From Streptomyces armeniacus (GTDB lineage: Bacteria > Actinomycetota > Actinomycetes > Streptomycetales > Streptomycetaceae): DNA of 64,000 nt. The position numbers and the translations under genes were made by a program. A model generated the notes under the pieces. That model was not told where the DNA came from. It ran no database searches and worked only from the letters and a program-made list of their open reading frames with translations. The DNA is taken from the NCBI RefSeq assembly GCF_003355155.1, contig NZ_CP031320.1:6129367-6193366 (forward strand). The letters run 5' to 3'. This document shows, piece after piece, positions 19,921 through 29,199 of this stretch. How positions within the stretch are numbered: the first letter of the stretch is position 1; each line of letters starts with the position of its first letter.

Positions 19921-20604
19921 GTGACCGCGACGGGGTGCCTGGCGGCCAACGACTGGATCTGCGGCGAGTACGTCCGCAGCCGGAGGTACGAGTTGCTCGA
20001 CGCGGTCGTCCAGCATGTCGGGATCGCCTTCTCGTCCGTCGTCCTGGGGCTCGTCGTGGCCTTCCCGCTGGCGCTGGCCGCGCGGCGCTGGGGTGCGGGA
20101 CCGGTGTTGGGGCTAACCACGGTCCTGTATACGATCCCCTCTCTGGCGATGTTCGCCCTGCTGCTGCCCGTCTTCGGCATCTCGGCCGGGATCGTGGTCA
20201 CGGGGCTCGTGCTCTACTCCCTGACCGTGCTGGTCCGTAATCTCATCGCCGGTTTCGAGGCTGTGCCGGAAGAAGTACGGGAGGCCGCCCGCGGGATGGG
20301 CTATGGGCCGCGTCAGCTGCTCCTGGGCGTAGAGCTGCCGCTGTTGCTGCCCGCCCTGATGGCGGGGGTGCGCATCGCGACGGTGTCAGCGATCTCGCTC
20401 ACCACAGTCGGCGCCATCGTCGGCTACGGCGGCCTGGGGAACCTCATCTACAGCGGCATGGAGAACTTCTTCAAAGCCGAGGTGCTCACCGCCTCGGCGA
20501 TTTGCGTGGTGCTGGCCGTGCTGGCCGATCTACTCCTGCTCGGTTTGCAGTGGCTGATCACACCGTGGTCGCGGCACCGCGCAGGACGGGGGAAGGTACT
20601 TTGA
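19921..20604 (+). CDS. osmoprotectant ABC transporter permease (OpuCB-like)
   Basis: A 227-residue integral membrane protein with about five to six membrane segments. The coupling loop has EAARGMGYGPRQLLLGVELPLLLP, as in binding-protein-dependent permeases. The start is the GTG at 19921. The stop overlaps the next permease's TTG start (TTGA, 20601-20604). Confidence 0.9.
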   Translation: MTATGCLAANDWICGEYVRSRRYELLDAVVQHVGIAFSSVVLGLVVAFPLALAARRWGAGPVLGLTTVLYTIPSLAMFALLLPVFGISAGIVVTGLVLYSLTVLVRNLIAGFEAVPEEVREAARGMGYGPRQLLLGVELPLLLPALMAGVRIATVSAISLTTVGAIVGYGGLGNLIYSGMENFFKAEVLTASAICVVLAVLADLLLLGLQWLITPWSRHRAGRGKVL

Positions 20605-21371
20605 GTTCCTCCTGGGAGACGATCCCGGCACTATGGCAGTGGCTGTCCACCGGCTCCAACTGGTCCGGTGAGAACGGGGCGTGGCAGCGCATCGCGGAGC
20701 ACCTGGTCCTCACGTCGACCAGCCTGGGCCTGGCGTGCGCGATCGCCCTACCGGCCGCGGCATGGCTCGGTCACATCGGCCGTGGCGGGGCGCTCGCCAT
20801 CAATATCTCCAACATCGGCCGGGCTGTACCGACCTTCGCCGTGCTGGTGCTGCTCACGCTGAGTCCCCTGGGCGAACACGGTGACTGGCCCACGATCATC
20901 GCCCTCGTCCTGTTCGCAGTCCCGCCATTGCTGACGAACGCCTATGTCGGTGTGCGGGAGGTCGATCACGACGTGGTAGAGGCCGCACGCGGGATGGGCA
21001 TGTCCGGGTGGCACTTGCTGCGGAGGGTTGAACTGCCGCTCGCCTTCCCGCTGATCATGACGGGGATACGTTCCGCGGTGGTTCAGGTCGTGGCGACGGC
21101 GACACTGGCCGCGCTGCCCGGCGGTGGGGGGCTGGGACGCATCATCACTGCCGGTTTCCGCACGTATGACACCGCGCAGGTGGTGGCGGGTGCGGCGCTG
21201 GTCGCGATGCTGGCGCTGGCGGCGGAGGGCGTGCTGGTGGCGGTAAGCCAAGTGTTCGACCCGGCGCGGAGGCGGACGAAGGCGGAGCGCCGCTGGCGCA
21301 GGGCTGGACAAGGACCGTCGACATACAACGAAGCTGGAGCGCTGCCCGTCAGTGAGAGAAAGCCGGTGTGA
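20601..21371 (+). CDS. osmoprotectant ABC transporter permease (OpuCD-like)
   Basis: The second permease, 256 residues, with the coupling loop EAARGMGMSGWHLLRRVELPLAFP. I chose the TTG at 20601 (product starting SSSWETIPALWQW) because it overlaps the preceding stop. Longer in-frame starts would duplicate the first permease's 3' end. Confidence 0.88.
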   Translation: MSSSWETIPALWQWLSTGSNWSGENGAWQRIAEHLVLTSTSLGLACAIALPAAAWLGHIGRGGALAINISNIGRAVPTFAVLVLLTLSPLGEHGDWPTIIALVLFAVPPLLTNAYVGVREVDHDVVEAARGMGMSGWHLLRRVELPLAFPLIMTGIRSAVVQVVATATLAALPGGGGLGRIITAGFRTYDTAQVVAGAALVAMLALAAEGVLVAVSQVFDPARRRTKAERRWRRAGQGPSTYNEAGALPVSERKPV

Positions 21372-21413
21372 ACATGTCTGCTTGTCGTACTCGAACGCCT
21401 GGGTGGTGAAGCT

Positions 21414-22406
21414 GTGAACTCTCGAATGAACTCCACCCGTAGGCGCTGCGGGGTGCGTGCAGTCCTGGTGGTCAGCACTGTGGCTGCGCTGTCCGTCGGC
21501 CTCGTCGGCTGCGGGGGCAGTCTGGAGGAGGAGGGCGGCGGTGCCTCGGACGGCGATGGCAAGGGATCACTGACCATCGGGACGGCCGGGTTCACAGAAT
21601 CGAAGATTCTGGCGAACCTTTACGCGAAGGTGCTGTCCGACGCGGGCTACGGCACCTCGATTCAGACGCTCAACAACCGCGAACTGTATGAGCCCGCCCT
21701 CGAAAAGGGCCAGATCGACGTCGTACCGGAGTACGCGGCGACTCTCGCCGAGTTCCTCAACGCGAAGACTAACGGGGCCGACGAAGCCGCGGAGAACCCG
21801 GTTGCGTCCAGCGACGCGGATAGCACGGTGGCCGCCCTGCGGAAGCTGGCTGAACCACGGGGACTGCAGGTGCTGGAGCACGGCGCGGCGGTGGACCAGA
21901 ACGCTTTCGCGGTGACCAAGAAGTTCGCGGCCAAACACGACCTCAAGACACTGTCGGACCTGGGCGCGAAAGACGTCGAGGTCCGGCTCGCAGCCGGTGA
22001 CGAATGCGAGGAACGCCGCTTCTGCCGACCCGGCCTGCGCGAGACGTATGGCATCGACATCACGTCCGTCGATCCCAAGGGAGTGGGGACGGTCCAGGCC
22101 AAGCAGGCGGTGAAGAACGGCACTGACCAGATGCTGTTGACCACGACGACCGACGCCACCCTCCAGGACTTCGGCCTGGTCGCTCTGGAGGATGACAAGA
22201 AGCTGCAGAACGCCGACAACGTGCTGCCAGTCGTCAACGTCAAGGACGCCGGGGACAAGGGCATCGCCGTTGCGCTCAACAAGCTCACGCGTGTGCTCAC
22301 GACAGACGACTTGATGAGTCTCAACCGGAAGGTGGATTCCGAGCGGGAGAAGCCCGAGGCCGCAGCGGAGGAGTACCTGAAGTCGAAGGGTCTGCTGGAC
22401 GACTGA
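21414..22406 (+). CDS. osmoprotectant-binding lipoprotein (OpuCC-like)
   Basis: A substrate-binding protein of the quaternary-amine family. It has a twin-Arg-free signal peptide, the lipobox LVGCGG (Cys at about residue 33), then ITIGT-type strand LTIGTAGFTESKILANLYAKVL and VPEYAATL. Length is 330 residues from the GTG at 21414; an ATG at 21426 is also possible. It completes the transporter. Confidence 0.9.
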   Translation: MNSRMNSTRRRCGVRAVLVVSTVAALSVGLVGCGGSLEEEGGGASDGDGKGSLTIGTAGFTESKILANLYAKVLSDAGYGTSIQTLNNRELYEPALEKGQIDVVPEYAATLAEFLNAKTNGADEAAENPVASSDADSTVAALRKLAEPRGLQVLEHGAAVDQNAFAVTKKFAAKHDLKTLSDLGAKDVEVRLAAGDECEERRFCRPGLRETYGIDITSVDPKGVGTVQAKQAVKNGTDQMLLTTTTDATLQDFGLVALEDDKKLQNADNVLPVVNVKDAGDKGIAVALNKLTRVLTTDDLMSLNRKVDSEREKPEAAAEEYLKSKGLLDD

Positions 22407-22438
22407 CCGCACCCTCGGAGCATTGAGGGGGAGTAACA

Positions 22439-23692
22439 ATGCCTTTGCACGCTGTCGCGGAACGGGGCACACACGGTAAATTTCAGGCCATGCCACGTGG
22501 ACGCCATCGCCATTCGCCGTCTCTGCACCGGCTCCTGCCCCCGGTCGCCGTCGGGGCCGCCGGGCTGGTCTTCGCGGGCGCGACCTGGCTGATATGCGAT
22601 CCCGGTTTCGGCGACGCGGACACGCTCGTACTGCGCGGCCTCGCCGCCGCGGCGGCGCTGACCGGCGTGGCGGGTGCCGTGCTCGCCCGGACATGGGACC
22701 GGGGCGCGGGCCGCCGCGTCGCGGAACTGAAGGCGCGGCAGGCGAGCGTCGAGTGGCGCGCCGAGGAGCGGCAGGCCGACCTGGAGGGGGACCTCGAGGA
22801 GTCCCGCGAGATGCGTACGCGCCTGGAGACCAAGCTGCACGCCAAGCGCGCGGAGCTGGCCCGGCTGCGTACGGAGCACGCGGCGCTGCTGCGCCGGTAC
22901 GCGCACGCGGAGGCCGGGCGGGCCAGCGCGCTGGAGGGCAGGCGGCTGCTGGAGCTGGAGTCCGGCGAGCCCGCACGGGCTCTGACGGCGGGCGCGGCCG
23001 ACCACCGCAAGGCGTCCGGGGCGCCCACCCCGCTCACGTACCTGCAGGCGAAAGAGGCGCTGAAGCACCTCAAGCGGAACGCGGAGCGGCAGCAGGAGCT
23101 GCGAGCCGAGGCGGAGGCGGAGGCGGAGGCGGAAGCCGCCGAGGCGGCGCGGGCCGAGGCCGAGCGCGTCGAGGCCGAACGGGCCGCCCGGCGCCCCGGC
23201 GCGGCGGCGAGCCCCTTCGTGCCCGCCGGCGGGCTGCCGCGGCAGCCGCGGAGCGGCGACAGCGGGCGGTTCGACTTCTTCGGCGCGGCCAAGCGCGACC
23301 CGCGGCCGTCCTCCGGCGGCGCCGCTGCCGGTGCGGGGCGGGAGGGCGAAGCCGCGCCCGCCGGGCCCGCGGACCGGGCCAAGCCGGAGGCGGATGCGGA
23401 AGCGGAACCGGAGCCGGAAGCGGAACCCGGGCCGGAGCCGGAAGCGGAACGCGCCCCTGAGACCGTCGCGGAGCCGGACCCCGGACCCGGCGCCGACACC
23501 GGCCCGGTAGACGGCGAGTCCGACCCGTCCCACGAGTCCGGCCCGGAGACCGGCCCCGCCGCCCACGGCCCCGGCGTCCCCGCCCCCAGCCGTACGACCG
23601 CCCACCACCAGGCGGGCAAGGTCATCGACCTCGGTCAGCAGGACGACGCCGAGGCCCTCGACATCACGGAGCTGCGGAGCGCGATCTCCTGA
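22439..23692 (+). CDS. two-TM coiled-coil membrane protein with acidic repeat tail
   Basis: A 417-residue protein not assigned to a functional family. Two N-terminal hydrophobic segments (about residues 34-52 and 65-82) are followed by a long charged coiled coil rich in Arg/Glu/Ala, an (EA)n run, a Pro/Glu/Ala-rich disordered tail and the terminal motif KVIDLGQQDDAEALDITELRS. Good GGGGGAG ribosome site before the ATG at 22439. Its stop overlaps the next gene's start (TGATG). Confidence 0.75.
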   Translation: MPLHAVAERGTHGKFQAMPRGRHRHSPSLHRLLPPVAVGAAGLVFAGATWLICDPGFGDADTLVLRGLAAAAALTGVAGAVLARTWDRGAGRRVAELKARQASVEWRAEERQADLEGDLEESREMRTRLETKLHAKRAELARLRTEHAALLRRYAHAEAGRASALEGRRLLELESGEPARALTAGAADHRKASGAPTPLTYLQAKEALKHLKRNAERQQELRAEAEAEAEAEAAEAARAEAERVEAERAARRPGAAASPFVPAGGLPRQPRSGDSGRFDFFGAAKRDPRPSSGGAAAGAGREGEAAPAGPADRAKPEADAEAEPEPEAEPGPEPEAERAPETVAEPDPGPGADTGPVDGESDPSHESGPETGPAAHGPGVPAPSRTTAHHQAGKVIDLGQQDDAEALDITELRSAIS

Positions 23693-24828
23693 TGGCCGAC
23701 GACCAGGACGCCGCTGCCCGGCGGCGCGTCGCCGCGTGGGCCGGTGCCGAACGGAAGCTCGCCGACGGCCCCGTCTCCGGCACCCTCGCCCAGCGGCTGG
23801 CCAGGCTGGCGGACGAGGCCCCGGAGTCGTACGACCTGGGCGAGTGGACCGACATGTACGGCGACGGCGTCGTCGCCGAGCTGGAGCGCCGCACCGCCGG
23901 TCTGCTCGGCACCGAGGCCGCCGCCTTCTTCCCCACCGGGACCATGGCCCAGCAGGTGGCGCTGCGCTGCTGGGCGGAGCGTACGGGCAGCCGTACGGTC
24001 GCGATGCACCCGCTCGCCCACCCCGAGCAGTGGGAACGGGACGCCCTCACCCAGCTCACCGGGCTGCGCGTCGTGCACACGACCGGCGAGGCGCGCAATC
24101 CGACGGAGGACGAAGTACGCGAGGTGGCGGAGCCGTTCGGCACGCTCGCCCTCGAACTGCCGCTGCGCGAGGCGGGCTTCGTCCTGCCCGACTGGGACGA
24201 ACTGACCGCGACGGTCGAGGCCGCACGCGAACGGGACGCCGTCGTCCACTTCGACGGCGCGCGGCTGTGGGAGTGCACCGCGTTCTACGGGCGCGGCCTG
24301 CCGGAGATCGCGGCGCTCGCGGACAGCGTGTACGTGTCGTTCTACAAGTCGCTGGGCGGCCTGTCCGGGGCCGCGCTGGCCGGTTCGGCGGCGCTGGTCG
24401 AGGAGGCGACGGCCTGGCGGCACCGGTACGGCGGGCAGCTGTTCCAGCAGTGGCCCGCCGCGCTGTCCGCCCTGGTCGGCCTGGACCGCGAACTGCCGCG
24501 GCTGCCGCAGTACGTGGCACACGCGAAGGTCGTCGCGGTCGCGCTGCGCGAGGCGTTCGGGGGCGGAGCCGCGCCCTGGTCCCGTATCCGGCCGGAGGAG
24601 CCGCACACGCACCAGTTCCTGGTGTGGCTGCCGTACGACGCGGAGGTGCTGACCGAGGCGTCCGTGCGGGCCGCGGAGGAGACCGGGACGGGTCTGTTCC
24701 GGACCTGGTCGGACGCCGGGCCGCCCGGTGTCGCCGTCACCGAGGTGACGGTGGGCGCACCCGGCCTGTCCTGGACGGCGGAGGACGTCGCGGAAGCGGT
24801 ACGGGAGTTCATGGCCCGCGTCCGCTGA
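23692..24828 (+). CDS. threonine aldolase/beta-eliminating lyase family protein
   Basis: A fold-type I PLP enzyme, 378 residues. The sequence shows FPTGTMAQQVALR near the cofactor phosphate site, VHFDGARLWE for the Asp that binds the pyridine nitrogen, and SFYKSLGG with the Schiff-base Lys. It is closest to low-specificity threonine aldolases, which cleave beta-hydroxy amino acids to glycine and an aldehyde. The substrate here is inferred only at family level. Confidence 0.85.
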   Translation: MADDQDAAARRRVAAWAGAERKLADGPVSGTLAQRLARLADEAPESYDLGEWTDMYGDGVVAELERRTAGLLGTEAAAFFPTGTMAQQVALRCWAERTGSRTVAMHPLAHPEQWERDALTQLTGLRVVHTTGEARNPTEDEVREVAEPFGTLALELPLREAGFVLPDWDELTATVEAARERDAVVHFDGARLWECTAFYGRGLPEIAALADSVYVSFYKSLGGLSGAALAGSAALVEEATAWRHRYGGQLFQQWPAALSALVGLDRELPRLPQYVAHAKVVAVALREAFGGGAAPWSRIRPEEPHTHQFLVWLPYDAEVLTEASVRAAEETGTGLFRTWSDAGPPGVAVTEVTVGAPGLSWTAEDVAEAVREFMARVR

Positions 24829-24884
24829 CACCGGCTGTCTCCGGCGTCGTCGGCGGCGACCCACGCGTACAGCACGGCCGACCG

Positions 24885-25196
24885 TCAGGAGCACTGTGCC
24901 TGCGAGCCGCCGCAGTGGGGCAGGGGCCCGCCCTCCGCCGGGCCCCTGCCCCCGTTCTGCCGGGGCGCACGCAGCAACCGGAGCGCCCGGAGCGCCCGCA
25001 GCACACCGGCCGCGCGCCGCAACGGACGCCGACGCGGCGGGCGCGGTGCCCGCACCCGTACGCGCCGCGACTCCAGATGCGCCTCGCGCAGCTCGCGTAC
25101 GGTCCGCCAGTCGTGCGTGCCGGGTGCGGGCGGCGGCGGGGTGCCGTGCTGCGCCGCGCGGTGGACGTCGAGTGCGTACTGCTGGGACACGCTCAT
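24885..25196 (-). CDS. small conserved hypothetical protein
   Basis: A 103-residue protein starting MSVSQQYALDVHRAAQHG, followed by a Pro-rich stretch and an Arg-rich, positively charged middle. Divergent from the DUF5937-type regulator. I do not recognise a function. Confidence 0.6.
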   Translation of the reverse strand: MSVSQQYALDVHRAAQHGTPPPPAPGTHDWRTVRELREAHLESRRVRVRAPRPPRRRPLRRAAGVLRALRALRLLRAPRQNGGRGPAEGGPLPHCGGSQAQCS

Positions 25197-25343
25197 GGTG
25201 CTCTCCCGGTGTGGACGGCTGCCGCGGCCGGACGGCCTGCGGCTTTTCCCCACCGTGCGCCGGGCCCCGGTGGCTCGTCGCACCGATTGACGGAGGCAGT
25301 CAAACGAGGCGGCACCCCGCGTACGCACCGGCAGAATGGCCGC

Positions 25344-26462
25344 ATGAGCGTCGATATCGACATCACGGGCCTGCCCCACGAGCGCATCGTCTTCAGCCCT
25401 TCCCCGCTGGCGGAGCTGGGGATGGCCCTGCACGCGCTCGCGGAGCCGGGGCACCACCCCGGTCTGCACGGCTGGACGACCGCGACGTCGGCGGCGCTCA
25501 AGCCGGAGCTGGCGGACCGACTGCACGAGGCGGACTTCCTGTGGAGCCCCACGTTCTCCGACGTCATGCTGCCGGCGGCGGGCGTACGCGGTCATGGCGG
25601 CCAGCCCGGCGCGACGCTCGCCGAGGAACTGGACCTCATGGACCGGCTGGACGACGAACGGTTCGTCTCGGCCGCGCTGGAGTTCAGCTGCTCCGCCGCG
25701 TACCGCTCCGGCGGCCCCTCGCCGCTCGCCGACGAGCGCGAGCGGAGGCGCGCCCTGGAGATGGCCGCGGCACGCGGGCCGCGCCAGGAGCAGTACACGC
25801 GCCGGCTGCTGGCCGACCCGCCCGCCGTACGCGCCTGGATACGCCGCCTCTTCGAGGACTGCGACCAGGCGTTCTTCGCCGACACCTGGCAGCGGCTGCG
25901 CGGCCAGCTGGCCGCCGACGCGCGGCACAAGACGGAGCTGCTGCAGCGAAAGGGGCTCGCGGACGCGCTGGCCGCGGTCTCGTCCGCGCTGACCCTGGAC
26001 GGGGACGGCCGCCGTATCCGCGTGGACAAGCTGAGCGAGGGGCAGGCCACCGCGCTGGACCCGGACGTCGGGCCCGGCATCACCTTCGTGCCCAGCTCGA
26101 TGGGCTGGCCGCACCTGCTCGTGCTGGACGCGCAGCGCTGGCGGCCCGTCGTGCTCTACCCCGTCGCCTCGCCCGAACTGTCCCGGCCCGCCTCGGTGCA
26201 GCTCGTACAGCTGCGGCTGGAGGCCCTCGCCCACCCGATGCGGATGCGCCTCGCCCGCTTCCTGGCCCGCGCGCCGTACACCACCGGGGAGCTGGCGGAA
26301 GCGGAAGGGGTGAGCGCGCCGGAGGTCTCGCGGCATCTGGCGGTGCTGAAGAAGGCCGGGCTGATCACGACCCGCAGGCGCGGCCGGTACGTGCTCCACC
26401 AGCTGGACCTGACGGTCGCGGCGCGGCTGGGCAGCGACTTCCTGGAGGGCATCCTGCGCTGA
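25344..26462 (+). CDS. DUF5937-type ArsR-family transcriptional regulator
   Basis: A 372-residue regulator with a large N-terminal domain (ITGLPHERIVFSPSPLAELGMAL) and a C-terminal ArsR winged helix. Recognition segment: TTGELAEAEGVSAPEVSRHLAVLKK, then a wing TRRRGRYVLHQLD. No metal-binding cysteines are apparent, so it is not an evident metal sensor. The start is the ATG at 25344. Confidence 0.85.
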   Translation: MSVDIDITGLPHERIVFSPSPLAELGMALHALAEPGHHPGLHGWTTATSAALKPELADRLHEADFLWSPTFSDVMLPAAGVRGHGGQPGATLAEELDLMDRLDDERFVSAALEFSCSAAYRSGGPSPLADERERRRALEMAAARGPRQEQYTRRLLADPPAVRAWIRRLFEDCDQAFFADTWQRLRGQLAADARHKTELLQRKGLADALAAVSSALTLDGDGRRIRVDKLSEGQATALDPDVGPGITFVPSSMGWPHLLVLDAQRWRPVVLYPVASPELSRPASVQLVQLRLEALAHPMRMRLARFLARAPYTTGELAEAEGVSAPEVSRHLAVLKKAGLITTRRRGRYVLHQLDLTVAARLGSDFLEGILR

Positions 26463-26499
26463 GCCGCGCCGCCCGCCCGCGCAGCGCCCGTCCGCCGGG

Positions 26500-27180
26500 T
26501 CAGCGGCCGCCCGCGCGCACCAGCCCCGTCTCGTACGCGAGAACGACGGCCTGCACCCGGTCGCGCAGCTCCAGCTTGGTCAGGATGCGTCCGACGTGGG
26601 TCTTCACGGTGGCTTCCGACAGGACCAGCTGAGCGGCGATCTCGCCGTTGGACAGCCCCTGCGCGACGAAGGTCAGCACCTCCCGTTCCCGCTCCGTCAG
26701 CCGTTCCAGCCCGTGGCTGAGCGGCTCCGGGTTGGTCGCGGGCAGCACCGTCGAGAAGCGGTCGATGAGCCGCCGGGTGGTGCTCGGCGCGACCACCGCG
26801 TCACCGCTGTGCACGGCGCGGATGGCGGTGAGCAGTTCGCTGGGCGGCACGTCCTTCAGCATGAAGCCGCTGGCGCCCGCCTTGAGCGCGGTGAACGCGT
26901 ACTCGTCCAGGTCGAAGGTGGTGAGGATGAGCACCTTCGGCTGCCCCGGGCCGCCCTCGCCGCCCTCGCAGATGCGGCGGGTGGCCTCCACCCCGTCCAG
27001 ATTCGGCATCCGGACGTCCATCAGGACGACGTCCACGGTCTTGGCACGCAGGATGTCCAGCGCCTCCAGCCCGTCCCCGGCTTCGGCGACGACCTCCATG
27101 TCCGGCTGCGCCGCCAGCACCATGCGGAATCCGGTGCGCAGCAGCGCCTGGTCGTCGACGAGCATCACGCGGATGGACAT
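26500..27180 (-). CDS. LuxR-family (NarL-type) response regulator
   Basis: A 226-residue response regulator. The receiver domain has the phospho-acceptor Asp in VVLMDVRMP and the conserved Lys in FMLKDVPP. The C-terminal LuxR helix-turn-helix contains LTEREREVLTFVAQGLSNGEIA. It is encoded 131 bp downstream of its sensor kinase and is the likely output of that system. Confidence 0.94.
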   Translation of the reverse strand: MSIRVMLVDDQALLRTGFRMVLAAQPDMEVVAEAGDGLEALDILRAKTVDVVLMDVRMPNLDGVEATRRICEGGEGGPGQPKVLILTTFDLDEYAFTALKAGASGFMLKDVPPSELLTAIRAVHSGDAVVAPSTTRRLIDRFSTVLPATNPEPLSHGLERLTEREREVLTFVAQGLSNGEIAAQLVLSEATVKTHVGRILTKLELRDRVQAVVLAYETGLVRAGGR

Positions 27181-27311
27181 GCGGTGGGCCTGCCTCTCTC
27201 GGTTCTCTGCGAATCTGCGAGTCTGCGACCCCCGGTCCGGGCCGTCTCGGTTCTGTGCGGCTGCTGATCTGTGCGGCTGCCGACCGCTGCCGGCGTTCGA
27301 GGTGCCGGGGG

Positions 27312-28535
27312 TCAGTGCACGCTCTTCAGCGGCAGCACCGCGCTGATCCGAAAGCCACCGCCCGGTCTCGGCCCCGCCTCCAGGTTTCCGCCGACCATCC
27401 CGACCCGCTCCCGCATGCCGATCAGGCCGTGTCCGAGGCCGTCCATGCCGCCGTCCTCGTACAGGTCGCGCTGTGCGCCCCGCCCGTCGTCCTCGGCGAG
27501 CAGCGCCAACTCGCCGTCGCCGTACGTCAGCTGCACGTTCGCGCCGACGTGCGGGCCGCCGTGCTTACGGGTGTTGGTGAGCGCCTCCTGCACGATGCGG
27601 TACGCGGTCAGCTCGACGCTGCTGGGCAGCGGGCGCGGGGTGCCCTGGATCTTGAACGCGACCGTGAGGCCCGTGCCCCGCACCTGGTCGACCAGGTCGG
27701 CCAGCTGCTCCACGCCGGGCTGCGGCACGTACTCGCCGCTCTCCTTGGACTGCTCGCCGGTGCGCAGCACCCCGAGCAGCCGGCGCATCTCGGCGAGCGC
27801 CTGCCGGCCCGTGCCCGAGATCGTCTCGAGCGCCTGTCTGGCCTGGTCGGGCGCCGCGTCCAGGACGTACGCGGCGCCGTCGGCCTGGACGACCATCACC
27901 GAGACGTTGTGCGCGACGACGTCGTGCAGCTCGCGCGCTATCCGGGCGCGCTCGGCGGCGACGGCGACCTTGGCCTGCGCCTCCCGCTCCTTCTCCAGCC
28001 GGGCGGCGCGCTCCTCCAGCTCGTGGTAGTACGCCCGCCGGGTGCGCATCGAGTCGCCGAGGACCCACGCGAGCACGAAGCAGGCGGTCAGCAGGACGGT
28101 GCTGAGCACGTCCTCGACGGCGTTCTGGTTCGGGCTGGGCCAGCGGAGACCGGCGATGGTCGGGGCGACGCACGCGCCGGCGAGGGCGAGCCGGGACGCC
28201 CACTGCACGTTGCGGGAGGCGACGGTGAAGATGATCACCAGGAAGGCGAAGTTCCCGATGAACACCTGCACGTTCGCGATGAGCTGTGCGACCCCGGCGC
28301 CGCAGGACAACAGCAGCATCTTCTCGGGCGCTATGCGGCGCAGGGCGATGACGAGGCTCAGCGCCACCGCGACCGGCACCGCCGCGACCTGCTCCTTCGT
28401 GCCCAGCGCCTCGCCTTCGAAGTCCGCCTGGGTGCTCGCGATGATCCACACCGCGGACATCGCCAGGAGCAGGACGGCCCAGAAGCTGTCCACCCAGGTC
28501 GGATGTCTGCGGATGAAGTCATAGATGCGGTGCAC
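27312..28535 (-). CDS. two-component sensor histidine kinase (NarL partner)
   Basis: A 407-residue membrane kinase with four to five N-terminal membrane segments, a HisKA_3 domain with the phospho-His in RELHDVVAHNVS, and a HATPase domain with EALTNTRKHGG and GLIGMRERVG. Start set at GTG 28535 (product HRIYDFIRRHPTWVDS); the frame is open to 28568. The signal is unknown. Confidence 0.92.
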   Translation of the reverse strand: MHRIYDFIRRHPTWVDSFWAVLLLAMSAVWIIASTQADFEGEALGTKEQVAAVPVAVALSLVIALRRIAPEKMLLLSCGAGVAQLIANVQVFIGNFAFLVIIFTVASRNVQWASRLALAGACVAPTIAGLRWPSPNQNAVEDVLSTVLLTACFVLAWVLGDSMRTRRAYYHELEERAARLEKEREAQAKVAVAAERARIARELHDVVAHNVSVMVVQADGAAYVLDAAPDQARQALETISGTGRQALAEMRRLLGVLRTGEQSKESGEYVPQPGVEQLADLVDQVRGTGLTVAFKIQGTPRPLPSSVELTAYRIVQEALTNTRKHGGPHVGANVQLTYGDGELALLAEDDGRGAQRDLYEDGGMDGLGHGLIGMRERVGMVGGNLEAGPRPGGGFRISAVLPLKSVH

Positions 28536-28735
28536 GTCACCCAGCGTATGCACGCCGGGTACGTTCAAGGGTCAACCGGACGGCCGATCCGTGGACCCTT
28601 CACATACTCCCCAAGGTGGAGGCCCGGCCCTCGAAGCCCGGGATCCGGCCGCCGACCTGGGGCGCACAGCCCGTACGGTGTCGGCGTGGACGAGGACGGT
28701 GGCGCGGGCGGGGACACAAGCGGAGACCTGTCCCG

Positions 28736-28921
28736 TCAACACATCGGACGCCGCCGACGAAGGGTTAGGTGTGGACAGCGACGGAGGGCGGAACAGTAAA
28801 AAAAAGAAACGGGAGCGGCCCATGCCTGCGGCGTGGAACGGCGCCGCACCCACCCCTCCAGTGCCGCCCGCTCCTCCTCCGACAGAATCAACTCGGCCTT
28901 CGGCCGCCCAATACGCGCCAC
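28736..28921 (-). pseudogene. truncated IS630-family transposase N-terminus
   Basis: The first about 33 residues (MARIGRPKAELILSEEER, then AALEGWVRRRSTPQA) match the helix-turn-helix start of IS630-type transposases. After PQA the similarity stops; a run of T in the coding sense follows and the catalytic DDE region is absent. The insertion sequence has been cut down to a stub. Confidence 0.75.
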
Positions 28922-28968
28922 CAGGCAACCCTACACATCTGAACGGAATTCCCGACTCAGAAGACTAG

Positions 28969-29170
28969 GGCCTGTCGTCAAAGTAGCGCCGTCCGCCGAA
29001 GGCGGTGCCCACGGCGTCCGGTGCGTGCAGCTGCAAGGCGGAGTGCCGTCCTCGTAGTGGGCTACTCGGGCGGTGCGACAACGCAGGGGGCACCTCCCGG
29101 GCCGTCAAGGCCCAGGGGGAAGATGTGCGTGCAGGGCGTCGTGGGCAAGGCGGGACTTTGACGACAGGCG
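28969..29170. mobile_element. MITE-like element, 202 bp, flanked by CTAG
   Basis: Terminal inverted repeats GCCTGTCGTCAAAGT (28970-28984) and ACTTTGACGACAGGC (29155-29169) are perfect over 15 bp. CTAG tetramers flank both ends (28965-28968 and 29171-29174), as expected for a target duplication of an IS5-like element. The interior has no transposase frame. It is probably moved in trans. Confidence 0.8.
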
Positions 29171-29199
29171 CTAGCCCACCACGTACGCGTACGGCTCCC

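Noticed and set aside
23100..23460. GAGGCG/GAAGCG repeat block
   Set aside because: Encodes the (EA)n and EPE stretches of the coiled-coil membrane protein; ordinary low-complexity coding DNA.
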